Shown: piece after piece, positions 48,497 to 58,935 of the stretch
How positions within the stretch are numbered: position 1 is the stretch's first letter
Layout of the letters: each line of letters opens with the position of its first letter
DNA from: Isoetes taiwanensis
Taxonomy: Eukaryota; Streptophyta; Lycopodiopsida; Isoetales; Isoetaceae
Reading direction: 5' to 3'
Assembly: GCA_021234155.1 (NCBI GenBank)
Contig: JAJEKV010000008.1
Location: 10,160,740 to 10,224,739 of the forward strand
DNA: 64,000 nt
Position numbers and translations under genes: made by a program
The notes under the pieces: model-generated
Database searches by the model: none
Seen by the model: only the letters and a program-made list of their open reading frames with translations
What the model was told of the DNA's origin: nothing

Positions 48497-48712
48497 GTAC
48501 CGGTACCCCCCTAACCCTAAGTGGCGGGCGGGGGTACAGGGTGTCGGCGCCGTAAGTAGAAACCTCGGGGTAGGGGGTGCCCGCCACCTCGTAACAAAAA
48601 AAAAAAAAAAAAAAAAAAAAACCCTAACCCTAAGTGGCGGGCAGGGGGTACCGGACGTATTTGGCGCCCGGCAGCGGGCGACGTCGAGGAGTAGGGGGTG
48701 CCGCCACCTCAG
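48497..48712. repeat. Tandem pair of a 100-bp GC-rich unit split by an A-tract
   Basis: CCCTAACCCTAAGTGGCGGGC begins both units (near 48508 and 48621), and GTAGGGGGTGCC.GCCACCTC ends both. Between them lies a run of 24 or more A at about 48596-48620. Confidence 0.7.
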
Positions 48713-48987
48713 CGGCGCCCGATCACTTTTTTCATAAAAAGTTTTTAGGGTTAAAATTTTAAAAGTGACTTTTTCTTTCACTTTTCTTAAACACCTAGCG
48801 CCCTTTTGAGCTCCGCATGGCCGCCATAGCCGCCGGAACTAGAAGCTTCCCTCTGCCATAGCCAAACCTCGCCCCTTACCTTTCTCCCCCCCCAAGCCCA
48901 CCTAGCCTACTCTATAAGGATGGAGACACCCAAGCAAGTTTATCTGGCGTAAAGCCTCGCTATTCCAAAACCCCTATAGAGCTTATA

Positions 48988-49464
48988 ATGGCTGAATTGC
49001 TGCCACAACGAGAGACCGCCAGGTTTAAGACTGAAGAAATACTGGAGTATTTCGTGAAGCGCTTCTACGAAGGGGTCAGAATCCCATACCCGCTCTTTTG
49101 CTATAATGAGCGCTTTGTGTTCAAGCTCAACGCTATTCGGGAGACCTGCATAGTAGTGGAACAGGAAGATGGCGTCCAGAAGTATGCCCGGTTCTTTCCG
49201 CCAGCTAGGGATGATCAAGCAGAGGAGGAGGCCTTACAAACGCAGGCCCAGAACAGTTTGCAAATGGCCCAAGAGGCGGATCTGCAGTGGTTAGCATTGG
49301 ATGATCCGGCTTCAGGATACCGCTACCTAGGAAACGGCATGTGCCTCTTTGATGGGGGAGCCTATACTCTTCCATCGTTTTCATATGAAGAGGAGACCAA
49401 CCGTATCCTCTGGGAAGCCGGATCACCCTCGATTTCACGTGATCACTTCCAGCCGGGTCGTTGA
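48988..49464 (+). CDS. Unrecognised leader ORF of the giant gypsy element
   Basis: A 158-residue frame from ATG 48988, starting MAELLPQRETARFKTEEILE, with aromatic-rich middle segments (RFYEGVRIPYPLFCYNERF) and a glutamine/glutamate-rich stretch. No family is recognised. It is in the leader between the primer binding site and gag and is followed by the coiled-coil and histone-fold frames, so it may be the first part of one broken protein. Confidence 0.4.
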   Translation: MAELLPQRETARFKTEEILEYFVKRFYEGVRIPYPLFCYNERFVFKLNAIRETCIVVEQEDGVQKYARFFPPARDDQAEEEALQTQAQNSLQMAQEADLQWLALDDPASGYRYLGNGMCLFDGGAYTLPSFSYEEETNRILWEAGSPSISRDHFQPGR

Positions 49465-49531
49465 ACGAGACATGCAAGCTAATCCCCACGCTACTTCATA
49501 GAGCTTACAAGAAGAACTGAGATTAGAATAG

Positions 49532-49777
49532 CCAAAGAGAAGCAAAAGAGGAGCAAGCCACACCGGGCAAGTACGTAAGGCAACACAGCTTGATCTGAGG
49601 AGGTCGCTAAGCTTCGTGGAGGATACTATTCATCGCGAATGTGTAGAACAAGAGCAAAATCTGAAGAGAATGCAGGAAGAAGCAGAGGAAAGAGCAAGAG
49701 AGGCAACCGAAGCCGTGAAGGAGCGACTGAGGAAGGAAGAGGAAGAAAGGCATCGGCAAGAGCAACCACCGCTGTAA
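49532..49777 (+). pseudogene. Coiled-coil segment of the leader protein
   Basis: One open frame without an ATG near its start. It runs VRKATQLDLRRSLSFVEDTI, then a long charged helix (LKRMQEEAEERAREATEAVK...RLRKEEEERHRQEQ) and a stop. The composition is typical of a coiled coil. Frameshifts separate it from the frames on both sides. Confidence 0.45.
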
Positions 49778-49914
49778 GCCCGCCGGTTCCTCGCCAAGAC
49801 AAAAGAAGAGACACCCCAAAGATCCGGTGCTCAAAGATAAGGATCAGCTTTAGGGCTCGAGGAGGGGATCGCTAAGGTCTGCAGGGATAACCTAGGGACA
49901 ATATCATCCGGTGA

Positions 49915-50274
49915 AGCCCTAAGATCCCGAACAAAGCGGGGAAGACTCTACCCGAGCCGCACCCCAACCTAGGAGGAGGCATCGTTACAAGCCCCGGTAC
50001 CAGGTGGCACCGAGAGATAAGGAAGTACCGAAATCTAATCGAAGTTTACATTACGAAAACTTCCTTTCCAAATACCGTCCGAGAAATTGCCCAAGAATTT
50101 AAGACGGACCTTCGTTTTCAAACTCATGCCATCCTAGCACTTCAGGAGGCGGCCGAGGCTTACTTGGTGGCCCTCTTTGGCGATGCAAACCTATGTGCCA
50201 TCCATGCCAAGCGAGTAACCATCATGACAAAAGACCTACAGTTAGCACGCCGGATCCGTGGGGAACGGTCATAA
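49915..50274 (+). pseudogene. Histone H3-fold domain in the leader of the giant gypsy element
   Basis: A frame with no ATG in its first 100 codons runs from 49915 to a TAA at 50272-50274. From about 49996 it is histone H3: [23 protein letters not shown] (alpha-1/loop), [16 protein letters not shown] (alpha-2), and [20 protein letters not shown] plus RRIRGERS (alpha-3 and C-terminus). About 90 codons are uninterrupted, with no intron. In the neighbouring frame, RRRHRYK just upstream matches the segment before the usual PGT, so one indel separates tail and core. The alpha-N part ([15 protein letters not shown]) differs strongly from H3, which suggests a variant. The K4/K9 tail is not recognisable. 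It could be a retroposed host H3, or a domain the element has adopted. Confidence 0.85.
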
Positions 50275-51074
50275 TTATGTACATCACAATTTTGTATCTA
50301 TGTAAATCGGTATATATATTAATACAAAACTGTTTTGACTTCTTATTTTGAATTAACAAAGTTTAAAATGAAACGCACTTATTTGCTGCAAACGCACTTC
50401 AAAAGGAATCTTTGAAAGATTCCCTAAAATTCCCTTAAAAAATGCCCTTTTCTTGGTATATTTGTGACAAGTGTGACAATTTGAATATTTTAGGCACCAT
50501 TTTTGGAGGGGAATTTGAACTCAGCTTCCATTCAAAATTGTTTGGTACCATTTTTTGGCCCCCTAGTTTGGTTTGAGAAATAGTAATATTTTTAAGGACA
50601 AAACAAAATAGACATTGAAAAAAAAAGCGAAAAGCTAAGAGTGCCCAAAAACGTATTTAGTTCAAAGTTTATAAATTCAGTACAAAATTATGAACAAAAT
50701 TGCAAAAAATGCAACACATTTTGATATTGCCTCAATGAAGCAAATATTGTCACCTTAAAGTATGCCTCACACGCGAGGTGAAGTCGAAGATGCTTGCGCT
50801 TTGCTTTATACACTTGCTCTTATTTGCTCCTCCAGCTTGCTATAGACTTCTGTATACCGCGATGTCGACGTATGTATCCAATCTGGACTTTTTTAAACTT
50901 TGTAATTTATTTGTTCTCTGTAGTCTTTAGTTTCTTCCAAATAAATTTCAAGATGAAGCACAATTTCATTATATATGGACTTTCCTCAAGTCCATATATA
51001 TCTCAAATGGTAGCTACTGTCTAGAATACGGGGTTCTTATGAGCAAAACAATGGAATATGGTAGACTAATTCCA

Positions 51075-51172
51075 TTCAGAGGCATCAAAAGTAGGCGAAC
51101 CCAGAGCCTTCAAATGCTACGGTTTGTGAAAAGTAGGCGAACCCAGAGCCTTCAAATGCTACGATTTGTGAT
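51075..51172 (+). repeat. 49-bp tandem duplication
   Basis: AAAGTAGGCGAACCCAGAGC and CTTCAAATGCTACG.TTTGTG occur twice in a row with one substitution. Confidence 0.85.
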
Positions 51173-52300
51173 ATGAGCATATCCACGACATTGTGTTTTG
51201 TGCATAATATAATGAAGTACAACATTAGGATAGTAAAACTTTATACAAATTCATTGAGACACCATATAGTTTTCAAAGATCACATATAGCAATTGAAAGT
51301 AAAGCAAATCATTTGACAATATTAAAGCTTCAAATATCTAGTCGCGCATCATCTGACTGCGATTCCTCATCAGCTGGAACAATTTTTTGGGCGGGCTTTT
51401 CGCATCTGGGCTTTTTCTGGGATTAATGATCCTGTAATTATCCATGTAAATGTTAATGTCAAAGGAGATTATCAGTCAAAAGAAAAGAAAAGGGACGAGC
51501 AATAACGAAATTAGGTCACCGCCCTATTAACGACTAGCATCATATTTGATGACATTCAATGGTGTTATGGAAGTGTGATCTTAACGGGGCAATATGCATA
51601 TTTGCAAAACATTTTATTTAGCTAAGAAAAAACTCTTGCATAATTCAACGTCCAAGATTGATTAAGAAATTATCCAATGGCTAAACTCCTTAACAGGTAA
51701 AACCCTAATAGTAAATCACAGGTTCGAGCTATGGCGGCCGAGCATCACGATGTGGCGGCAGACTCAGGTATGGCGGTCAAGCTTCAAGCTTCAGGGGCGG
51801 GCCGAGCAAGCAAGCTTCAAGCTGCAGGGGCGGGCCGATCCTCAGGGGCTCTGCAAACAGGAAGAAGAAGTTCGCACAGAAGGAGGAGGATATAATCGTG
51901 GAGGTGCACTGTTAAGCTAGGATTCAAAGCTAGAGCAACGAAGTTTCTTCTTTTGGTTTGATCACAGGACAGAGTGCCGGATCTAGTCTTTGGAGCACAC
52001 ATCCTAATCAGTTTTCATGTTTAAAATAGCTGAATCTAAATGTTTAAAGCTAAGGCCGTGACTCTAAAGGCTACTGCGGTTTGAGCTTGATTAGTTTGTT
52101 TCTAAAGACATGTTCATTCCATAAAGCAAAACAGTCGGATCTAGGAGTTCCCGGTAGGATCCCACCAAGCTATTTGCAAGCTCCACCCGGATCCAACCCT
52201 TCGTCTTCGGCACGCATCGGGACCATCTGCTCTTGCTATAGTTGGTGAAAGCAGAAAAAACTTGAAGAAATCCTCCAGATTTTGCTAGAGATTCATTTGT
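51173..52300. other. Part of the inverted-repeat segment, no gene seen
   Basis: Non-coding apart from chance frames. A CAAGCTTCAAGCT..AGGGGCGGGCCGA unit is duplicated at about 51785-51840. Confidence 0.45.
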
Positions 52301-53324
52301 CTTCCTCAAGAGGATGTAAAGAAATAGATAAGAAGTTGCTCGAGCAAATCCGGACCACGACAAATTGAAGGCGCCCGCCCGATTTGTGTGCTCCACAAAC
52401 AAATCCGGAATTGCATTTGTGTGCTCCAAAGCAAATCCGACCCCTGACAAATTGGGCTCGCCAGATTTGTGTGCTCGAAGCAAATTCGCATTATTGTGAA
52501 ATTTGGCCGCCCGATTTTGTGTACTGAGCAAATCCAGACACAACAAATTGGCGCCTTGATTTGTGTGTACTGAGCAAATCCGCATAAAGACATAGGAGGA
52601 ATCAATTCAGTCACAATGGCCAAAAAAGAAATGGTACTGGAAATTAGGCTTAGATCTCTAATAGAAGGAAAAGTGCGCATGGACTGGAAATTGGGCGCCC
52701 GCCCAATTTAGATCTGTAATAGAAGGAAAAATGGGAAAAGTGCGCATGGACTGGAAATTGGGCGCCCGCCCAATTTAGATCTGTAAGAAAAATGCCCATG
52801 GAATTGTACTATAAATTGGGCGCCCGCCCAATTTAGATCTGTAATAGAAGAAAAATGCCCATGGAATTGTTCATAGTACAGGGAAAAACGTGCATGGAAT
52901 ATTGGGGGAATATTGGGGAAAGACCAATGGCAAAGACGAAATTGGGCGCCCGCCAGAAAGAAAAAAATATGCATGGAATATTGGGGCGGGCAAAGACAAA
53001 TGGGGTGGGCTCGAGTAGAACTCTTAAAAAAAAAGAAGAAAATATAATGAATAAGACAAGGCAATGGTCGTGTTGAAGGCAAAACAGAAGTTAGGAGGGC
53101 ATCAAATTGGGGCACCCCCTTCTAATGACAACCCAAAACAATGGAAGTTAAAGAGGGTTCCAAATTAGGCAACCCCCTTTCACTGATAGCCCAACCAATG
53201 CAATATTAAGTGAAAACTATACAACAGGAGTAAAAACACTAACAAAGGAGATATGTGCGCATATAAAGCAAGCAGAGGGAACAAAAACAGTAATATGGAG
53301 GATATGCTAACCTTTGATGGCATT

Positions 53325-53430
53325 GAACATGCAAAAACACCTCAAAAAGTCCTCTAGGAGATGGGCGCCTTCATGGGACATGCAAAAGCACCTCAAAAGT
53401 CCTCTAGAAGATGGGCGCCTTCATGGAGGA
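53325..53430 (+). repeat. Tandem duplication of about 53 bp
   Basis: ACATGCAAAA.CACCTCAAAA and GATGGGCGCCTTCATGG occur twice in succession. Confidence 0.8.
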
Positions 53431-53544
53431 GCAGATGAGGAGGAGCACGAGGAGGTCGCATGCATGAAGGACAAGTGGCATGCTCATAAGAAAAGGTCCA
53501 AGTTGGTGGGCCCATAATGCATGACATAGTAAACCTTAAAATTC

Positions 53545-53670
53545 GAAATAAAGTTGCCACATGGACCATTCACGTGGTTCTTGAGATTCAAAATTCAAAT
53601 TCAAATTTCCCCCCCTCAACTCAATAATGCGACGTGGACCATTCACGTGGTTTTTGAGATTCAAATCTCC
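53545..53670 (+). repeat. Tandem repeat with CGTGGACCATTCACGTGGTT
   Basis: Two units of about 75 bases each carry a (G/C)ATGGACCATTCACGTGGTT block with the dyad CACGTG, followed by TTGAGATTCAAA. Confidence 0.7.
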
Positions 53671-55099
53671 CCCTTCGTTCAATATTGCCAAGCACGAGCT
53701 ACTATTTTTTAGCATCTCGCCACCCGTCATTGCCGCTCTCGACCAAACTCTTTGCCTCTAAGGTATATTTTGATTTTCTTATTAACATGTCGGATGCGCT
53801 AGTGTAATGCGCTTTCATGATTTGCAATTCTAGAGTATGTAATGTCTAATAGAGCATTGATGTCCTTTCGTACCCATTTTTCTCTTTGGTTGAGTATTGC
53901 AGCATGCATTACCACACTGATGATGAGGTGATCAGACATACGCTTAGGCTTCAAGATGAGGTATGAGCTTTGTTGTTAAAATCACATAGTTAGTTCTAGT
54001 AGGGTCTAGATTAAGGATGTGTAATGCATGTATATCAATGATTTGTCATGCTACTAGCTTGGCTCAGACATAGAGCTTGTCAATGAGTAGGTAGACTTAA
54101 GCATAGAGGTAATCATGCTGCATGAGAAGTCCCCAGTTTTCCTTGTACAATGTGGCGGGGGCCCAATCTAGTGCGACCAAAAGGGGTGGGCCTTAGTCTG
54201 GAGCAATTAAATAGGGCGAGCCTAATTTGCAGGCCAAAAAGGGGCATCAAATTGGGCGCCCAATTTGAGCATGCAGGCCAACTCGAGCGGCATTTGTTTT
54301 TTTTTTTTTAAACCACAAATTGGGCGGGCGCCCAATTTGAAAAGCAGTTTTTTTTTTTTTTTTTTTTTTTTTTAAACCAAGTTTTGATATAATTTTTGGA
54401 TGTGTTTTGTGCTTGGAAATGAGGCGGACGCCCAATTTGATATGATATATCTTTCACTATTTTGCAGATACCGAGCTTATTGAAAAATGGACGTCTGATT
54501 TTAAATGGGTTTCTTACTAGGACAAGTCACATCCACCTCAGTAAGTCCCAACTTGCTCGTGTTGTTAAAGAGGTGTTTGAAGTCAAAGTGCGATTAACTC
54601 TAGGAGAGGCTAATTGCTCATTTATCCTCTGGAACTAAGATGATATCGTGAAATAGGTTGAGCAGGCACCCTCGAACCACAACCAAAGGCGGGTAGAAGA
54701 TAGTAACGGGCCACCAACATTAATCAGGTATAGTTTAATTCATCTAGAATGTGAAATATGGCATCTTGAGACACTGTACCTGCAGGAAGAGTGTCATATA
54801 CTTTACGGACTCGGATGTGTGACTAGTTTTTAGGATTGAAGACACGTAAGTGAAGGGTGCTTGACTATTTCATTATATATGGACTATTGCAATGCGAAAG
54901 CCATATGTGCCACCTTGGGCTATTGCACTTTGCGATGGGAAGGTACTTTTATTGAAGTTGGCCCCATCTATTCTTAGTATGCTGGCGAACTTGTGGTAAT
55001 ACCTTCATGGATGATGTTTATAATGGTGTGCCCTAATGATGTCTTTGCGCCCGGGCGTGGGTAGGATACGCTCTTGAAGAGCCCCAAATCCATGGATGA

Positions 55100-55327
55100 T
55101 AGAAAAGAGAACTTCGAGACTATCCAAGTGTTTGGGAGTTTGTCCTTATGAGCAACCAGGTGTACCCATCCAATTATGTCAACTGTTGAAATAAGAGATG
55201 GAGGCCAACGACTGCTAGTGACTGCATTGCAATAGAGACTATCGATTATGCTTGGGCTCCTTCCAATAAGAGGAAGCTCCTCAACACCGTGGAAGCATAT
55301 AAAGACTCATTTGGGGATGTCTCTTAG
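55100..55327 (+). other. Exon-like ORF inside the inverted-repeat segment
   Basis: A frame reads KRELRDYPSVWEFVLMSNQ, VYPSNYVNC, a TGA, then NKRWRPTTASDCIAIETIDY and AWAPSNKRKLLNTVEAYKD, ending close to a GTATG donor-like site. Only one stop interrupts about 75 codons. No family recognised. Confidence 0.3.
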
Positions 55328-55412
55328 GTATGAAAACTGTCATTGAAGCAAGATTTCCAAAAAAAGTCCATAAATTCAGGTATTGTCCAAAAATAATGAA
55401 ATTGTGCTTGAT

Positions 55413-55648
55413 GGTATAAATTTATACCTTAATAGATAGTAATATGTGGACATAGTATGCTAGAGAGTTCGCACGGTATAAATTTATACCGCAAGAAGAC
55501 TTGAGCGGTATAAATTTATACAACAAAAGAACTCGAGCGGTATAAATTTATACAGCAAAAGGACTCGAGCGGTATAAATTTATACCAATAAAGAGGACCA
55601 AGCGGTATAAATTTATACATAAAGAGTTTTCTCGGTATAAATTTATAC

Positions 55649-55712
<64 letters not shown>

Positions 55713-56595
55713 ATTATATAAATATATAATATATATATAACATATATATTTACATATATATATCCGAAAAAAAGAGAAGTCTTGCGGTATAAATCTATAC
55801 CGCGAGACTTCCTGCGGTATAAATTTATACCGTTTTTTTTTTTTATATATACAAATATGTGAACGTATATATATTGAATATATATATATATTAACATGTA
55901 TAAGTTTTTTATAGATATATATATACACAAAATATGTAGTCCAGGAGTATAAGTTTATATCGTGCAAAATCTTGTGGGGTCTTTCTTGCTCCCAAAGGTT
56001 TTGCAACTTAAATCTTGTTGAAATAACACACTCAAGGGATAATTTTATGCGTTTTTTCTTAGTTTTTTAGTTCAAAAAGTTCTAAAATAGTTCTAAATTC
56101 TCGACCTTGTAATGCAATGTTAGAGCATAAATTAGTCGAATCCGTTGTTATTTTTACTTTTTTTCTCTACACACATGCTAACTTCACTTTAGGCGACTCA
56201 AAAGCGCTTCTAAAGGCAAAGGACCCCAAAATGTTATGGATACACATGTGTTCAACGAGAAGGAAACTTCGTGGTTTGTCCATAGGGGTGCGAGGGTAGC
56301 AACCCCTCAAAAGTTTACCTATTTCTTTGCAAAGGACAAAAAAAGCAAGATAGACAAATACTTCTCTGTGGAGAAATGTGCGATGGCATGCCAATCGCTA
56401 CGAGATGATGGATTGTCTTTGAAGACTCTCAACATTGACAAGGAGCTTGACTATCTTCTCAACATCACTATATTGTGGATTGGTATTGTGCAAGCCCAAA
56501 GACATGATGAATACATCTCCGAGAACAACAAAGAAGGCCATGTAATCACAGAGCTTCACTACTTCAACTACTGTTTCCTCGGTATAAATTTATAC
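55413..56595. repeat. Eleven copies of the palindrome GGTATAAATTTATACC
   Basis: Copies start at 55413, 55475, 55507, 55539, 55571, 55604, 55634, 55786, 55816, 55945 (degenerate) and 56581. Five are full perfect 16-bp dyads; several extend to CGGTATAAATTTATACCG. Copies two to seven are spaced 30-33 bases apart with related spacers (GCAAAAGGACTCGAGC type). An (AT)n tract lies at 55652-55707. The last copy sits inside the exon-like frame at 56192-56622. Confidence 0.95.
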
Positions 56596-56622
56596 GACAT
56601 CGTCAGTTGGAACTTCAACTAA
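56192..56622 (+). other. Exon-like ORF inside the inverted-repeat segment
   Basis: After an acceptor-like TTCACTTTAG, a frame runs to a stop at 56622 and contains NVMDTHVFNEKETSWFVHRG, KIDKYFSVEKCAMACQSLRD and LDYLLNITILWIGIVQAQRH. Composition looks like a real protein C-terminus, but no family is recognised. The palindrome copy at 56581 encodes its GINLY. Confidence 0.35.
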
Positions 56623-57275
56623 CTGCATGATTTCGTGGATGTATTATCATTTGTAATACCATATGATGCAAAAACAATAATTTTTCATTCAAGCAGTTTG
56701 TTCAACTGTCTCCCAATGTCTTTTAAGGTCAATTAGGATGTTTAGCCAAAATGGTTGTGAAATAACAAATTTTTTGTCTTCTATAACAGCCAATATAAAC
56801 GTTCTAAGGGATAAGATACAAAAGCGTCTAATTTTTTCATATGAGTTTGCCCCATAATAAATCTTTGGCTTTCGTAGTGGTCCTTTTCCCCTCTAAAATG
56901 AGATATTTTTCTTTGTTGTTCTTCTCCTTAATGTTAAGTCTTCCTAAAATGTCTGTTTTCATGAGCAGTTTTATAAATCTTTAGACACGAGATAGTAAAA
57001 GAGTCCTTTTTAGGGGTATTTTAGAATTTTGTAAATTTTTAGAAGGAATCTTTCAAACGCACTTCTTAAATAAGTGCGTTTCATTTTAAACCTTGTTAAT
57101 TGTGAATTTTCCTACAATTAAAAAATAAAAATAAAAATAACTGAAAAAAAAAAGAGAGATGATGAGCTGGCGCCTCGAACGCCGTGCCCAGCAAGTTAAA
57201 TACTCAGATTCATTTTTAGGGTTTCATCATTTCTTACTCCTGTTTCCTTCTTCCTCCCATCTTCCGCCTGCAGTG

Positions 57276-57764
57276 ATGGACTACGTTGGCCGACTAGCAT
57301 GGTACATGGGAGGCGAGCAATGGGATCCCCAGGTTCCTTACCCTCTCTTGGATCCTATGTTGCAGAGTTCAGTCGACCTCATCGATAATATGCGCGCCCA
57401 CCCTGACTATGCGACCTTTGTAGAGTTCTATGATGAGGAAATATTGCCGGAAGCGGAATTCTTTGGGGAACCGCCCCAACCTTATCTTCACAGAGATATT
57501 GTGGAGCATATGTTGGGAGATGATTGCCACAGCTATGACATCCTCAAGGGCATCATCAGACGTGCTAAGCACGCTCCCATTATCGATTGTGGCTCTAATG
57601 GGCTATACTTTGAAGCCCAGTTTGCCCTTGCTCTTATTATGGACAGGTATGTAGATGAATGCGACACCGCTTTAGAGCAAGCTAAGGCCCCACTTCCTCG
57701 AGATCGAGGAGGAGGATGGCAGATAAACTTTGCTGATTTTTATGCGATGGAAGGAGTTAGCTAA
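57276..57764 (+). CDS. Unrecognised ORF of the giant gypsy element, part 1
   Basis: Frame from ATG 57276 to the stop at 57764, directly after a CGCCTGCAG acceptor-like site. It encodes DYVGRLAWYMGGEQWDPQVP and, later, MDRYVDECDTALEQAKAPLP. Acidic, with no known domain. It lies between the inverted-repeat segment and gag, on the same strand. Confidence 0.4.
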   Translation: MDYVGRLAWYMGGEQWDPQVPYPLLDPMLQSSVDLIDNMRAHPDYATFVEFYDEEILPEAEFFGEPPQPYLHRDIVEHMLGDDCHSYDILKGIIRRAKHAPIIDCGSNGLYFEAQFALALIMDRYVDECDTALEQAKAPLPRDRGGGWQINFADFYAMEGVS

Positions 57765-58047
57765 AGAGAGGCCTTTACCTCGTAGTAAGGGCCAAGCACT
57801 TGTGGGATTGAGTTAAGCTTGCTACCATCAAGGTTGGGGATCGGGATTACTTGCTGTGGCGACATTCAATGGGCGTATCGGCATATCGCCAATAAGGGTA
57901 TGAGAGGACCGCTCACCTTACGTATGAGCTGGCGAATATTGTCGAGGTCAGCATGATTTCATTGATTACTCTCGCCCCAATTATGCGCCCGGAGATACAT
58001 CAGCTGCTCAACTATCAACCTCACGGATGTTGAGCCTATCAACACAC

Positions 58048-58452
58048 TCTTGTCCTTGCGCCCGATTAATGATTGAGGTACCCCATCTTCGGTTCACGAA
58101 TCGGCTTTCCGAACTTCTGGGGCCACATGTGCCCAACATCAACGGCGTCGTCGTCGTCAAGCTGGAAGACGACCCAACCATGGAGGATTTATGTGATGAG
58201 AGTCAGTATGCTCAGGAAGAGAAGGATTTTGCCATGGAGGAGGAGCTGCCCCGAAACTTGGAGTCCGAGTTGGCCTCTTCAACCCATCCGATGGTTCAGG
58301 GGTTGAAATGCCATATTACTCGATTCTTCCTGTCGGCTTTCACAAGCAGACAGGTTCTCTTCTTTGCTAAGGCAATTGCCCCTGAAGCGGTAATTTGTAT
58401 GGGCATTAAGGGCACTTTCCACCACAGCGGGCCACAAGAAATTAGCTCCTAA
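58048..58452 (+). CDS. Unrecognised ORF of the giant gypsy element, part 2
   Basis: A frame with VPHLRFTNRLSELLGPHVPN and the acidic DDPTMEDLCDESQYAQEEKD. No family recognised. Stops separate it from part 1; a shared ancestral gene is possible but not shown. Confidence 0.3.
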   Translation, partial: SCPCARLMIEVPHLRFTNRLSELLGPHVPNINGVVVVKLEDDPTMEDLCDESQYAQEEKDFAMEEELPRNLESELASSTHPMVQGLKCHITRFFLSAFTSRQVLFFAKAIAPEAVICMGIKGTFHHSGPQEISS

Positions 58453-58935
58453 CCTTGAGCAGATCATCCTAGTGAACCGCGACCTTGCCATTGCAGTGTT
58501 TGACCATGAGATTGGTTCTTGGATAAACATGAGTCTGCTGGTTGCGGCGCCATTGGCTACAAATGTTCCTCCAGAAATAGCTTCATCAGCTGCCTCATCA
58601 GTTAATCCTAGCATGTTACTCCTACAGCATCGACCAGAGCCCCAGTTTGATACTCAACCACAAGATGTTGACGGATCGACCTCTTAGTTTTAGGTTTCAT
58701 TGGGTCATCGTATGAAATTTTGTTAATTTTGATTGGCATTACCTCTAGTGGGCCAACACCAAAATCTATGTACTGTTTTCAATTTTATATATATTCAGGA
58801 TATCTTCTTCTGTTTCTTGCACTGTTGAAAATCATTCCATTGTTTTCTCCTTTCAATGATTAATTATTTTCCTTAAAGCTCGAGTGGAAGGAAAGTGTTT
58901 TCAATGTATATATAATTATTCCTGTCGTCTTGCAG

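Larger units (their letters stand above)
52365..54440. repeat. Dispersed near-palindromes around GGGCGCCC
   Basis: Copies based on TTGGGCGCCCGCCCAA lie at 52688-52709, 52755-52776 and 52813-52834 inside a repeat unit of about 60-66 bases with TTTAGATCTGTAA. A shorter form is at 52939-52955. The perfect palindrome AAATTGGGCGCCCAATTT is at 54249-54266. The opposite orientation of the first form is at 54317-54338, and a half site is at 54423-54440. Weaker copies followed by GATTTGTGTGCTC lie at 52369-52565. Confidence 0.8.
50351..57101. mobile_element. 6.75-kb segment with terminal inverted repeats, palindrome-rich
   Basis: The left end (50351-50385, AATTAACAAAGTTTAAAATG then AAACGCACTTATTT) and the reverse complement of the right end (57067-57101) match at 34 of 35 positions. 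Inside both ends, further GCACTTC and GAAAGATTCC blocks match less regularly. No clear target duplication is visible. The interior holds two palindrome families, several local tandem duplications, and exon-like frames with no recognised transposase. It interrupts the leader of the gypsy element, 76 bases after the histone-fold stop codon. Superfamily unknown. Confidence 0.6.

Noticed and set aside
48500-48640. Telomeric repeat
   Set aside because: Only two CCCTAA units occur in each copy of a longer GC-rich repeat; this is not a telomere array.
49639-49875. A 78-residue frame in the coiled-coil region
   Set aside because: It is out of frame with the continuous charged helix at 49532-49777 and reads as Arg/Ser-rich noise.
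49915-50274. A functional centromeric histone gene of the host
   Set aside because: No start codon near the fold, a frame break before the core, no introns and a position inside a retroelement leader; a retroposed or element-borne domain fits better.
55413-55831. CRISPR-like array
   Set aside because: Repeats are 16-bp dyads with related 14-17 bp spacers, in a plant-type nuclear context without cas genes; it is a tandem palindrome array.
55548-56006. A 152-residue minus-strand frame rich in Tyr-Ile
   Set aside because: It arises from the (AT)n tract and the palindromes, which encode GINLY on either strand.
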